Positions 56,601-64,000 of a stretch of DNA of 64,000 nt are shown here, in pieces (the stretch's first letter is position 1; every line of letters starts with the position of its first letter). The DNA is taken from assembly GCF_037414475.1 (NCBI RefSeq), contig NZ_CP147913.1, positions 6,136,001 through 6,200,000 on the forward strand. The letters are read 5' to 3'. A program made the translations under genes and the position numbers. The notes beneath the pieces were generated by a model. That model was not told the origin of the DNA. It made no database searches and saw only the letters and a list, made by a program, of their open reading frames with translations. The DNA is from Myxococcus stipitatus. GTDB taxonomy: Bacteria > Myxococcota > Myxococcia > Myxococcales > Myxococcaceae.

Positions 56601-57006
56601 ACGAGGCGACATACGAGGTGTTGGCGGTGACGCGCACGGGCGTGGTGAAGGACACCTCCTGCCAGCCGGTGGCCGTCTCGTTGCTGAAGGTGGCGAAGGC
56701 CAGCCGCTGACCCGAAGCACTCCACAGGCTCCCCACGTGGGTGCCCGTGTTGGCGGCGCCCTTGTAGAAGCGGATGCCCAGGATGTCTCCCTCGACGTCC
56801 GAGCGGAACTTCACGCCCAGCTCCACGGCGCTGGAGTCGTTCGTCACAGAGGGGACGGCGGGTATGTCGGAGGGGGAGAAGAGGGTGTATGTCGTTTGGG
56901 ATTGCGCGGCCGTGGGAAGGGCGAGCAGGACGGCCGCGAGCAAGGTGAGCACCTGGGCGCGCGGACGTCGCGCGGCCCGGGCGGGTCGTGACTTCGAGGG
57001 TGTCAT
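53635..57006 (-). CDS. Exported protein with three DUF4082 domains, GATase-like and deacetylase-like domains
   Basis: 1123 residues from the ATG at 57006, with AAGGAG 8 bases upstream. Signal peptide with basic n-region, then hydrophobic VLTLLAAVLLALP. Three DUF4082 domains (about 40-185, 195-335, 345-490) share FRSDVEGDILGIRFYKG...TGTHVGSLWSASGQRLAFATF, and differ at a moderate number of positions. A GATase1-like domain (about 505-720; VLVLGEQTLGANQ, WVNAGGSLIALRP) follows, then a polysaccharide-deacetylase-like domain (about 770-1020; AVVVMTGDGHPGGGTTQRLNQYL, FEYALHINTNCDD) and a C-terminal beta domain. DUF4082 occurs in cell-surface glycan-related proteins. It may modify an exopolysaccharide. 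Confidence 0.8.
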   Translation of the reverse strand: MTPSKSRPARAARRPRAQVLTLLAAVLLALPTAAQSQTTYTLFSPSDIPAVPSVTNDSSAVELGVKFRSDVEGDILGIRFYKGAANTGTHVGSLWSASGQRLAFATFSNETATGWQEVSFTTPVRVTANTSYVASYHAPVGSYGFTSGGLTAAVDSPPLHALPGIPDGNGVFGYGPAGTFPLGSFANANYWVDVVFRPAAPVTMWPPTATPAVPSVTNDSVAVELGVKFKTSVSGNVMGVRFYKGAANTGTHVGSLWSVNGQRLASATFTSETASGWQEVLFTTPIPIPANTTHVVSYHAPVGAYAFDNGGLATGQDAPPLFALPGSTSGGNGIFSYGPAGTFPINSFGNSNYWVDVVFQATGAPPPTQPPGNTFRIFAPTDVPATPTANESAAVELGVKFRADVDGRVKGVRFYKGSGNGGTHVGNLWSATGQPLATATFTNETTFGWQEVTFASPVDITAGTTYVASYFAPQGGYSYTNGGLANGVNAPPLRALPGTTSGGNGVYTYGASSTFPSSTHQDTNYWVDVVFETLGPPPRPGLHGAGPVLVATAPGNPFTDYVREILEAEGIATYATTDAGNLGVSVSLNDYKVLVLGEQTLGANQVTLITNWVNAGGSLIALRPSSNLESLLGLNPSQGTLANGYLLVNASQAPGTGITPETMQYHGPADQRTLTSGTRAVATLYSNATTATPYAAISQRAVGSGTATAFMYDLARSVVLTRQGNPAWQGQNRDGSSIGPKARASDMFYGNASFDPQPDWVNLGKVQIPQADEQQRLLANVLHQTSSIPLPRLWYFPRSHKAVVVMTGDGHPGGGTTQRLNQYLADSPSGCSVDDWECIRGTVYDYVGGLTATQANAYVAQGFEYALHINTNCDDYSATSLDPSFFTPQLASFAQTYPAIPSPVSNRTHCIAFSDWATQPKVSRLHGIRLDTNYYYWPDSWVQDRPGLFTGSGLAMRFADVDGTPLDVYQLATQMTDESGQSYPLHIDTLLANALDTKGYYGAFTANMHVDQHPSSGSTAIIASARRDGVPVITAKQLLDWLDAREATQVSALGFTGTVLTFTVTSPARNLSLMVPTRTTTGLTLSSVTHAGAPVTTVTRTIKGVDFVFVDGAQAGNYTATYH

Positions 57007-57235
57007 CCGGACATCTCCTTGGGGGTGGCACGACAAGACAGCGCGGCCCCGGCGCGCTTCGCACCGGAGGGCGCGACATATTGCTGTCGGCCTCTGACAG
57101 TCTCAACCTCGTGGGGACGAGGATGAGACGAATCGTGTCGAGGTTGCCACGCCACGCGATTTTTCCTCGCGGGTGCTGCGGCAACTCAATGGCAAGGGGT
57201 GTCTGGGATTACATCCACGGGGTGTGGATGGAGTT

Positions 57236-58648
<1,413 letters not shown>

Positions 58649-58864
58649 CGCGGGCGCAACATGCCACGTTTCCACTTCCGTCCCAGCGTCGTGTGGTGTG
58701 GCGTTCCTGTTGCGTGTGTGGGGAATGACTTCTTGGCATGCCAAGGAGCGCGGGCGGGTGGGGTGACAGGCAGGCTGCTCGAGGGGCGGGCGGAGTCATG
58801 GCGCGGTCCGCCAGGGGTGACGCATTGCGTTCAGGGTGTCCCATGGAGGACGCCTTGACGTGCA

Positions 58865-60466
58865 TCACGCGGCGGCGTGGGTGGGAGGAGGGGTGCTGCG
58901 CTCCTCCTCGTTCAGGGCGATGGACTTGCGGTACTCGGCGGCCTCCGCGATGCGCGTCAGTTCGAACTCGCCGTGGTGTTCGCGCACGGCCGAGGCGATT
59001 TCATCGAGGGTCGCTCGGAAGAACTCCTTGCGCTCGTTGATGCGGTTGACGCGGCGGTGCGTGAAGGTGCGGTGGAGGGCGGCCTCGAGGGAGGGGGCGT
59101 CGGCGGTGCGGATGATGGCGTGGACGTCGAACTCGAAGGGGACGGAGGCGTCGCCCAGCTCGTCGATGCGGTCCTGGGGGACGAGGCGCCGCGTCATGCC
59201 GACCTTGTAGACGTCCTCTCCGAACGAGCCGATGTTGGAGATGATGTAGACGTGGCCGGTGCGGGTGAGCTGGGCCTGGGAGATGGCGCGTTGGCGCTCC
59301 AGGTCCTCGGCCACGCGGCGTTCGAGTTCGGCGATGCGCTCCAAGAGCCTGGCGTTCTCGGCGCCCTTGCTGCGCTCCAGGTCCGCGCGTGCCTTGCGTA
59401 GGGCCTCTTCGTCGCGTTGGGCTTCGCGCTCCGCTTCCAGCTTGGCGCGCTCCAGCTCGCGTTGGGCGGCTTCTTCCTCGCGCATCTGTTCGCGGATGCG
59501 GCGCTGCTCCTCTTTCTCCTCGTGGCGCTTCTCTTCGTACTCGTGGGCGAGGCGCAGCTCCTCGAGCTTGAGGTCCACGTAGCTGGAGGCGATGTAGCAC
59601 TGCTGAATCTCGGTGAGGGCGCTGATGACCTCGGCGGATTTCAGGATGCGTGCTTCCATGGCCTTGATGTTCTTGTAGGTGACTTTGGCGACACAGGCAT
59701 CGGCTTCGCCGTTGAAGGCGCGCAGCATCAGCTTCAGGGTGCGCTCAATCTGCTTCTTGCCTTCGGCCTTGCTGCCATTGACTTCCCACTGGATGCGGCA
59801 GAATGCGGCCTGCTTGTCCTTGAGCATGGACTTCTGGCGTTCGCGGAGGAGGTCCAGGCGGTGCGCGTACTTCTCCGAGGAGGAGAGGTTGTAGATGGGT
59901 TTGTAGAAGCCGTAGGTGCGGAGGACGGTCTCCTCTTCGAGGGGGCGCAGCTCGTCGCGCAGCTTGTTGATGAGCGGTTCGAGGCGGGCGTATTCCTCAC
60001 GGGCCCGTTGGCGTTGCTGCTCGGCGTCGCGTGAGGCGGCGGCCGCGTCCTCCCGTGCGCGGGCGAGTTCGGCGCGGCCTTGTTCGCGGATGCGGGCCAG
60101 GTCCTCCTGGGCCTGCTCGCGACTCTGGGCGAGCTCCGCCGCGGTGCGGTTGCGTTCGAGGTGGAGGGCTTGTTGGGTCTCCGTGCGGGTGCGTTCCAGG
60201 TCGGTCTTGGCACCGCGGATGGAGGCATCGGAGGACTCGCGCTCTCGGGCGAGTTCGGTGGCGACGCGATTGCGTTCGGCCGCGAGCATGTGCGCGGATT
60301 CGGCCTGGGCTCGTTCGAGGGAGGAGAGGACGCGCTGGCGTTCAGCCTCGGCGTCGAGGACGGGCTTGAAGCGGACCTGGAGGGCGCGAAGTTGGCGGAC
60401 GGTCCGGACCAGGACCCCGGTCAACAGCAGGCTCAAGAGGGCCAGGATCAGGACGGCGGCGGGCAT
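58865..60466 (-). CDS. Membrane-anchored DUF4041 protein with GIY-YIG (T5orf172/MUG113) domain
   Basis: 533 residues, GGGGGAG 6 bases before the ATG. One N-terminal membrane helix (about 3-21), then a long coiled coil (about 30-165), a DUF4041 domain (about 175-310; [73 protein letters not shown]), a second charged coiled coil, and a T5orf172/GIY-YIG-like domain (about 420-510; [38 protein letters not shown]). Similar proteins occur in phages and mobile islands and are suspected in defence. The nuclease activity and the role of the membrane anchor are unproved. Confidence 0.88.
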   Translation of the reverse strand: MPAAVLILALLSLLLTGVLVRTVRQLRALQVRFKPVLDAEAERQRVLSSLERAQAESAHMLAAERNRVATELARERESSDASIRGAKTDLERTRTETQQALHLERNRTAAELAQSREQAQEDLARIREQGRAELARAREDAAAASRDAEQQRQRAREEYARLEPLINKLRDELRPLEEETVLRTYGFYKPIYNLSSSEKYAHRLDLLRERQKSMLKDKQAAFCRIQWEVNGSKAEGKKQIERTLKLMLRAFNGEADACVAKVTYKNIKAMEARILKSAEVISALTEIQQCYIASSYVDLKLEELRLAHEYEEKRHEEKEEQRRIREQMREEEAAQRELERAKLEAEREAQRDEEALRKARADLERSKGAENARLLERIAELERRVAEDLERQRAISQAQLTRTGHVYIISNIGSFGEDVYKVGMTRRLVPQDRIDELGDASVPFEFDVHAIIRTADAPSLEAALHRTFTHRRVNRINERKEFFRATLDEIASAVREHHGEFELTRIAEAAEYRKSIALNEEERSTPPPTHAAA

Positions 60467-60547
60467 GGTGGACTCCCCCGGAAACGTGCCGCGTCCGGCG
60501 GATGCCGGCGCGGAGGAGGACCACGGTGCTCCCCTCGGGCCGTGGGA

Positions 60548-60573
60548 GGGAATCCCCCCAAGGGGGGATTCCC
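60548..60573. promoter_or_regulatory. 26-bp perfect palindrome between DUF4041 and ppiB
   Basis: GGGAATCCCCCC (60548-60559) and GGGGGGATTCCC (60562-60573) meet around AA. The 12-bp arms are perfect and the gap is too short for a normal RNA loop, which favours a double-strand binding site. It lies between two divergent genes, 82 bp from one start and 152 bp from the other. Confidence 0.5.
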
Positions 60574-60724
60574 AAAGGCACTCATGGAGAGGGGCCGCTG
60601 CGCATGGGCGTGTTCGATGTCTCGCCCCCTCTCAGTGGGCGACAGTCGGGCCAAGAAAGTTCCGCGGGGCCAAGCCCCAGCGGGTATTGTGCCGGGCCCT
60701 TTCGATGACCCAGGAGAACCCCAC

Positions 60725-61225
60725 ATGACCAAGGTCAAGCTGACCACCAATCACGGCGACATCGTCCTTCAGCTGAACGCGGAGAAGGCACCGAAGAGCG
60801 CCGAGAACTTCGTTCAGTACGTGAAGGACGGGCACTACAACAACACCGTCTTTCACCGCATCATCAACAACTTCATGATTCAGGGTGGTGGCTTCGAGCC
60901 CGGCATGAAGCAGAAGCCCACGCGCGCCACGATCCAGAACGAGGCCGACAACGGCCTGAAGAACAACCGCTACACCGTCGCCATGGCGCGCACCATGGAG
61001 CCGCACTCGGCCAGCGCCCAGTTCTTCATCAACGTGGCGGACAACAGCTTCCTGAACCACTCCGGGAAGAACACCCAGGGCTGGGGCTACGCCGTCTTCG
61101 GCGAGGTCATCGAGGGCAAGGATGTGGTGGACGCCATCAAGGGCGTCCGCACGGGCACGAAGGCCGGCCACCAGGATGTGCCGCTCGAGGACGTCATCCT
61201 CGTGAAGGCCGAAGTCATCGAGTAG
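60725..61225 (+). CDS. ppiB: Peptidyl-prolyl cis-trans isomerase, cyclophilin type
   Basis: 166 residues, the length of the cytoplasmic cyclophilins. AGGAG is 8 bases before the ATG. No signal peptide. It has active-site segments [32 protein letters not shown] (with catalytic Arg in VFHRII), the [17 protein letters not shown] region and [19 protein letters not shown]. It catalyses proline cis-trans isomerisation during folding. Single-gene unit with its own terminator. Confidence 0.95.
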   Translation: MTKVKLTTNHGDIVLQLNAEKAPKSAENFVQYVKDGHYNNTVFHRIINNFMIQGGGFEPGMKQKPTRATIQNEADNGLKNNRYTVAMARTMEPHSASAQFFINVADNSFLNHSGKNTQGWGYAVFGEVIEGKDVVDAIKGVRTGTKAGHQDVPLEDVILVKAEVIE

Positions 61226-61264
61226 CCAAGGCTCGGGCGGAACGCCTGACCACGGGATGCAAGA

Positions 61265-61300
61265 AACCCCGGCACGGAGTTGCGTGCCGGGGTTCTTGTT
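61265..61300. terminator. Intrinsic terminator after ppiB
   Basis: AACCCCGGCACG (61265-61276) pairs with CGTGCCGGGGTT (61283-61294) in a perfect 12-bp stem, followed by CTTGTTTC. It lies 39 bases after the ppiB stop and 26 before the stop of the converging permease gene, so it can serve both. Confidence 0.85.
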
Positions 61301-61319
61301 TCATCGCCCCGCGGAAATG

Positions 61320-62936
61320 TCAGTGGTCGCCGTAGGGACCGCGCTCCACATCCGGGCCGTACCGGTCCGGGGGCTTCGGCGGCAGGGGCGTCTCTTTCTT
61401 CTCCGCCTCCGCCTCCTCGTCCAGCGACGGAGCCCCGGGGTGACCCAGCCCGCCGCGCTTCTCCCAGTTGAAGGGCGCGAAGTCGGCCGAACCCACCGCG
61501 GTACGCCAGCTCGCCTTCCTGCGCGCGTAGATGGCCAGCGGCACGGCGACGAAGAGCACGTTGCCCGCGATGAGGATGAGCACGTAGGTCAGCGGACTGC
61601 CGACCTTGATTTGCGACGGCGGGATGAAGCTCAGCACGAACGCGATGAGCGCGCCGATGAGACCCGCGCCACCAATCACCCACATGCCCGCGTCACCGCC
61701 CGGCACCCGGTACGCCCGAGGCGTGTTCGGCTCGCTGTACCGCAGGTAGATGGCCGCCGAGAACATCATGATGTACATGATGAGATACAGCGTGGACGTG
61801 AGCTGGCTGAGAATCTGGTAGGCCGCCTGCACCGACGGAAGAATGACGAACATCAACGCCAGGAACGTCACCAGCATCCCCTGCGCGATGAGGATGTGGC
61901 TGGGCGCTCCATGCTTGTTGACCCGCTGGAAGAACGGCGGCAGGTAGCCCGCGCGCCCCACGGCCCCAAGCGCCGCCGACGGCCCCGAAACCCAGACAGT
62001 GACACTGCCCAGCACCCCCAGGAACAACGCCACCGCGACGACGGACGACAGCCACGGCGCGCCGAAGGCCTTGAAGAAGTCCCGGTAGGACACCAGCAGG
62101 CTCTGCGTCAGATTGATTTGCGTCCGGGGGATGATGAGGCTGATGGCCAGCGTGCCCAGCACGAACACCACCACCGTGGCCACTGATGCCATCAGGATGG
62201 CGAGCGGATAGTTCTTCTTGGGATTCTGCACATCCTTCACATGGATGGCGTTCATCTCCATGCCTGAATAGAAGAGGAAGATGGAGGCGGCCAGCACCAG
62301 GTTGCTGAACTTGCTGAAGTCGGGAATCACCTTGTCCCAGCCCATCTGGATTTGGACCGGACGGCCCTCGGCCAGGTACGTCGCGCCCAGCACGATGAGC
62401 AGACCCGCGGGGATGATGGTGCCGATGAGCCCGCCCCACTTGGCGATGGTGGAGGACGCCTTGAGACCGCGCATCGTCACCAGCGTCGCGGCCCAGTACA
62501 GGCCCAGCACGATAAGGACCGTGTAGAACTTGTTGGAGGAGAGCGCCTTGTCCCACGTCTGGTTGGGGCCGACGAAGGCCAGCGACACGGCGCCGTAGGT
62601 GAGCACCGTGGGGAACCAGATGGTGGACTGCATCCAGACCAGGAAGATGGCGAGGAAGCCCCATCGAGGCCCGAATGCCTCACCCACCCAGCGGAACACG
62701 CCGCCCTTCTCGGGCCAGCCCGTGGCCAGCTCCGCCGCCACCAGCGCGACGGGGATGAGGAAGAACACCGCCGCGAACGTGTAATAGAAGATGGACGTGA
62801 GGCCATATTCGGCCTCGGCCGGGAGGCCGCGCAAACTGACGACGGCCGTGATGTTCATGATGGCCAGCGTGAGGACGCCCAGCGTGGGCGCCGCGACCCT
62901 CGCCGCGGTGGACCTGCTTGCTGCTCCGGAACCCAT
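61320..62936 (-). CDS. APC-family amino acid permease (GadC-like)
   Basis: 538 residues from the ATG at 62936, which has AGGAGG 8 bases upstream. About 12 membrane helices. It has the APC opening LGVLTLAIMNITAVVSLRGLPAEAEYGLTSIFYYTFAAVFFLIPVALVAAELATGWP, then GGVFRWVGEAFGPRWGFLAIFLVW and the helix 6 GMEMNAIHVKDVQNPKKNYPLAI. These segments resemble the glutamate/GABA antiporter subgroup more than generic permeases. A polar C-terminal tail of ~80 residues follows. It lies 36 bp after a DcaP-like porin gene, so the two probably form an outer- and inner-membrane uptake route. Confidence 0.88.
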   Translation of the reverse strand: MGSGAASRSTAARVAAPTLGVLTLAIMNITAVVSLRGLPAEAEYGLTSIFYYTFAAVFFLIPVALVAAELATGWPEKGGVFRWVGEAFGPRWGFLAIFLVWMQSTIWFPTVLTYGAVSLAFVGPNQTWDKALSSNKFYTVLIVLGLYWAATLVTMRGLKASSTIAKWGGLIGTIIPAGLLIVLGATYLAEGRPVQIQMGWDKVIPDFSKFSNLVLAASIFLFYSGMEMNAIHVKDVQNPKKNYPLAILMASVATVVVFVLGTLAISLIIPRTQINLTQSLLVSYRDFFKAFGAPWLSSVVAVALFLGVLGSVTVWVSGPSAALGAVGRAGYLPPFFQRVNKHGAPSHILIAQGMLVTFLALMFVILPSVQAAYQILSQLTSTLYLIMYIMMFSAAIYLRYSEPNTPRAYRVPGGDAGMWVIGGAGLIGALIAFVLSFIPPSQIKVGSPLTYVLILIAGNVLFVAVPLAIYARRKASWRTAVGSADFAPFNWEKRGGLGHPGAPSLDEEAEAEKKETPLPPKPPDRYGPDVERGPYGDH

Positions 62937-62972
62937 AGAGGTTACCTCCTGGTCCCGTGTCACGTTGGTGAC

Positions 62973-64000
62973 TCAGTAGCGGTACTGGAAGGTGAACTGG
63001 ACCCGGAACGCCTGGCCGGACCGGCCGTTGATGGCTCGGTTGTAGCCCCACAACCCCTCGAGTCCAGCCTGGGCGCCCTTGATGAGATGGGCAACCAGGT
63101 TCAGCGACGCGTATTGCGAGCGCCGGAAGCCCGTGGCCCCCAGGGCGTCTTCATTGTCGCGGTCCCACACCTTCAGCCAGCCATACGTCGCCGTGGAGCT
63201 CAGCATCTCCGTCCAGGCATACGTGAAGCCCGCGTAACCCCCCAGCAGGGGCAGCGCGTCGAGCGAGCCGCTCGCATCCGGCGCGGCGTCATACTGCGAG
63301 CCTCCCGTGTCGTTGACGTAGGCGGCGATGCCCTGGCCGCCTGTGATTCCGAGCTGGAGCGTGTGCTTGTGGCCAAGGTGATAGGCGCCCGCCAGGTTGC
63401 CGCCGACGCCCAGCACCGTGTCGCTGGAGTTCCGGTCCGTGGCCTGGCTGCTCACGGCGCGAACCAGGCCGGCGAGCTGCACGTGTCCCCAAGGGCCCTC
63501 CGCGCGCCAGGCGACGACGCCGTCGGGGACGATGTCGCGCGGCGCCCGCCCGCTGGTGGTGGGGACATTGGAGCCGGGCTGCTCGAGCGCGACCTGGAGG
63601 AACATCTTCAGGTCCTTGTCGTGGTTGAGCGGGTGGCCGTAGCGCAGCACCGCGTGCTTCATGAACACGAGCGCGTTGGGGCCCTCGAAGTCCAGCGTCT
63701 TGGGATAGGCATCGACGTTGGCGAACGTCGAGTCGGTGAAGCCCGCGACGAAGCCGCCGAGCTGCGCATAGGCGTAGTTGGGATGGAAGCCGAACGACGC
63801 GTGCGGCTGGGCGAAGCTGGTGTTGAAGAGCAGCCGCATGGGGCCCAGCTCCGTGTGGCCTCGGAACTCGACGGAGACGTCGGACGGGTTGGCGGTGGCC
63901 GTGGACTGCGCGCCGGATGACTCGTGGAACTCCTGGCCTTGGACGGGGATGGCGGAGGTGGTGAACCAGGTGGGCGTGTTCAGGAGCTTGGACGTCACCA
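62973..64000 (-). CDS. DcaP-like outer-membrane porin, N-terminus cut by window edge
   Basis: The frame is open to base 64000 and the N-terminal part lies outside; the methionine near the edge is internal. 341 residues are visible. Pattern of a DcaP-type trimeric porin: alternating beta strands (RTTELGPMRLLFN-like SVEFRGHTELGPMRLLFNTSF, HASFGFHPNYAYAQLGGFVAGFTDSTFANVD) and a C-terminal aromatic residue after FQYRY, the outer-membrane assembly signal. DcaP porins take up dicarboxylates and similar small anions. Probably cotranscribed with the permease. Confidence 0.8.
   Translation of the reverse strand, partial: VTSKLLNTPTWFTTSAIPVQGQEFHESSGAQSTATANPSDVSVEFRGHTELGPMRLLFNTSFAQPHASFGFHPNYAYAQLGGFVAGFTDSTFANVDAYPKTLDFEGPNALVFMKHAVLRYGHPLNHDKDLKMFLQVALEQPGSNVPTTSGRAPRDIVPDGVVAWRAEGPWGHVQLAGLVRAVSSQATDRNSSDTVLGVGGNLAGAYHLGHKHTLQLGITGGQGIAAYVNDTGGSQYDAAPDASGSLDALPLLGGYAGFTYAWTEMLSSTATYGWLKVWDRDNEDALGATGFRRSQYASLNLVAHLIKGAQAGLEGLWGYNRAINGRSGQAFRVQFTFQYRY

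Overview
The window is high-GC DNA with very few gaps and almost no A/T-rich sequence. Its gene content points to a myxobacterium of the Myxococcaceae (Myxococcus, Corallococcus or Pyxidicoccus type). The signs are a MYXO-CTERM protein with many myxobacterial Cys-rich CDDGN repeats, an RpoH-group sigma factor like Myxococcus SigB/SigC, a large Ser/Thr kinase with a helical-repeat tail, a sigma54 activator, IF3 with the long C-terminal tail typical of Myxococcus Dsg, and many lipoproteins. I see no rRNA, tRNA, CRISPR array, transposase or prophage block. It looks like ordinary chromosome rich in accessory and secondary-metabolism genes. Both ends cut a gene: a fibronectin-type protein on the left and a DcaP-like porin on the right.

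Layout. 1-13.7 kb: secreted or surface proteins and single enzymes (fibronectin-type protein, O-methyltransferase, beta-helix lipoprotein, discoidin/PKD esterase, a protein with a Lys/Ala tail, a beta-lactamase-fold protein that has lost its catalytic residues, bestrophin, nitronate monooxygenase, GNAT), then infC starting on a rare ATT codon, and a sigma54 activator. 13.7-24.7 kb: minus-strand genes for an RpoH-like sigma factor, an OmpA/thrombospondin-3 outer-membrane protein coupled by ATGA overlap to a 1386-residue Cys-rich MYXO-CTERM protein, and a 1224-residue kinase. 24.9-29.6 kb: thioredoxin lipoprotein, a secreted-type lipase, a serine esterase, and a PadR/DUF1048 pair. 29.9-32.8 kb: a compact set for periplasmic copper or cytochrome-oxidase assembly (YtkA/FixH-like, two Sco-like proteins, a small lipoprotein, YcnI).

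35.3-43.4 kb: a bacillithiol region. bshC-bshB-bshA run leftward with ATGA overlaps. From the same 90-bp promoter gap, a second large PIG-L deacetylase, a 56-residue membrane protein and a sodium:solute symporter run rightward, also with 4-bp overlaps. 45.2-50.3 kb: a geosmin synthase followed by two tandem family 2B encapsulin shell proteins carrying cyclic-nucleotide-binding domains. This is a probable two-shell terpene-cyclase nanocompartment, and it has a candidate cargo peptide at the C-terminus of the synthase and a cluster of palindromes upstream. 50.7-64 kb: GNAT, a tail-anchored protein with 69-bp tandem repeats, an SRPBCC protein, a triple-DUF4082 exported protein, L-serine dehydratase, a membrane-anchored DUF4041/GIY-YIG protein, cyclophilin, and a porin plus amino-acid permease pair.

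The systems most worth following are the encapsulin/geosmin operon, the divergent bacillithiol/PIG-L/symporter module, and the OmpA/MYXO-CTERM pair, whose parts resemble those of TraB and TraA. All functions are assigned by reading motifs by eye; no database search was run.
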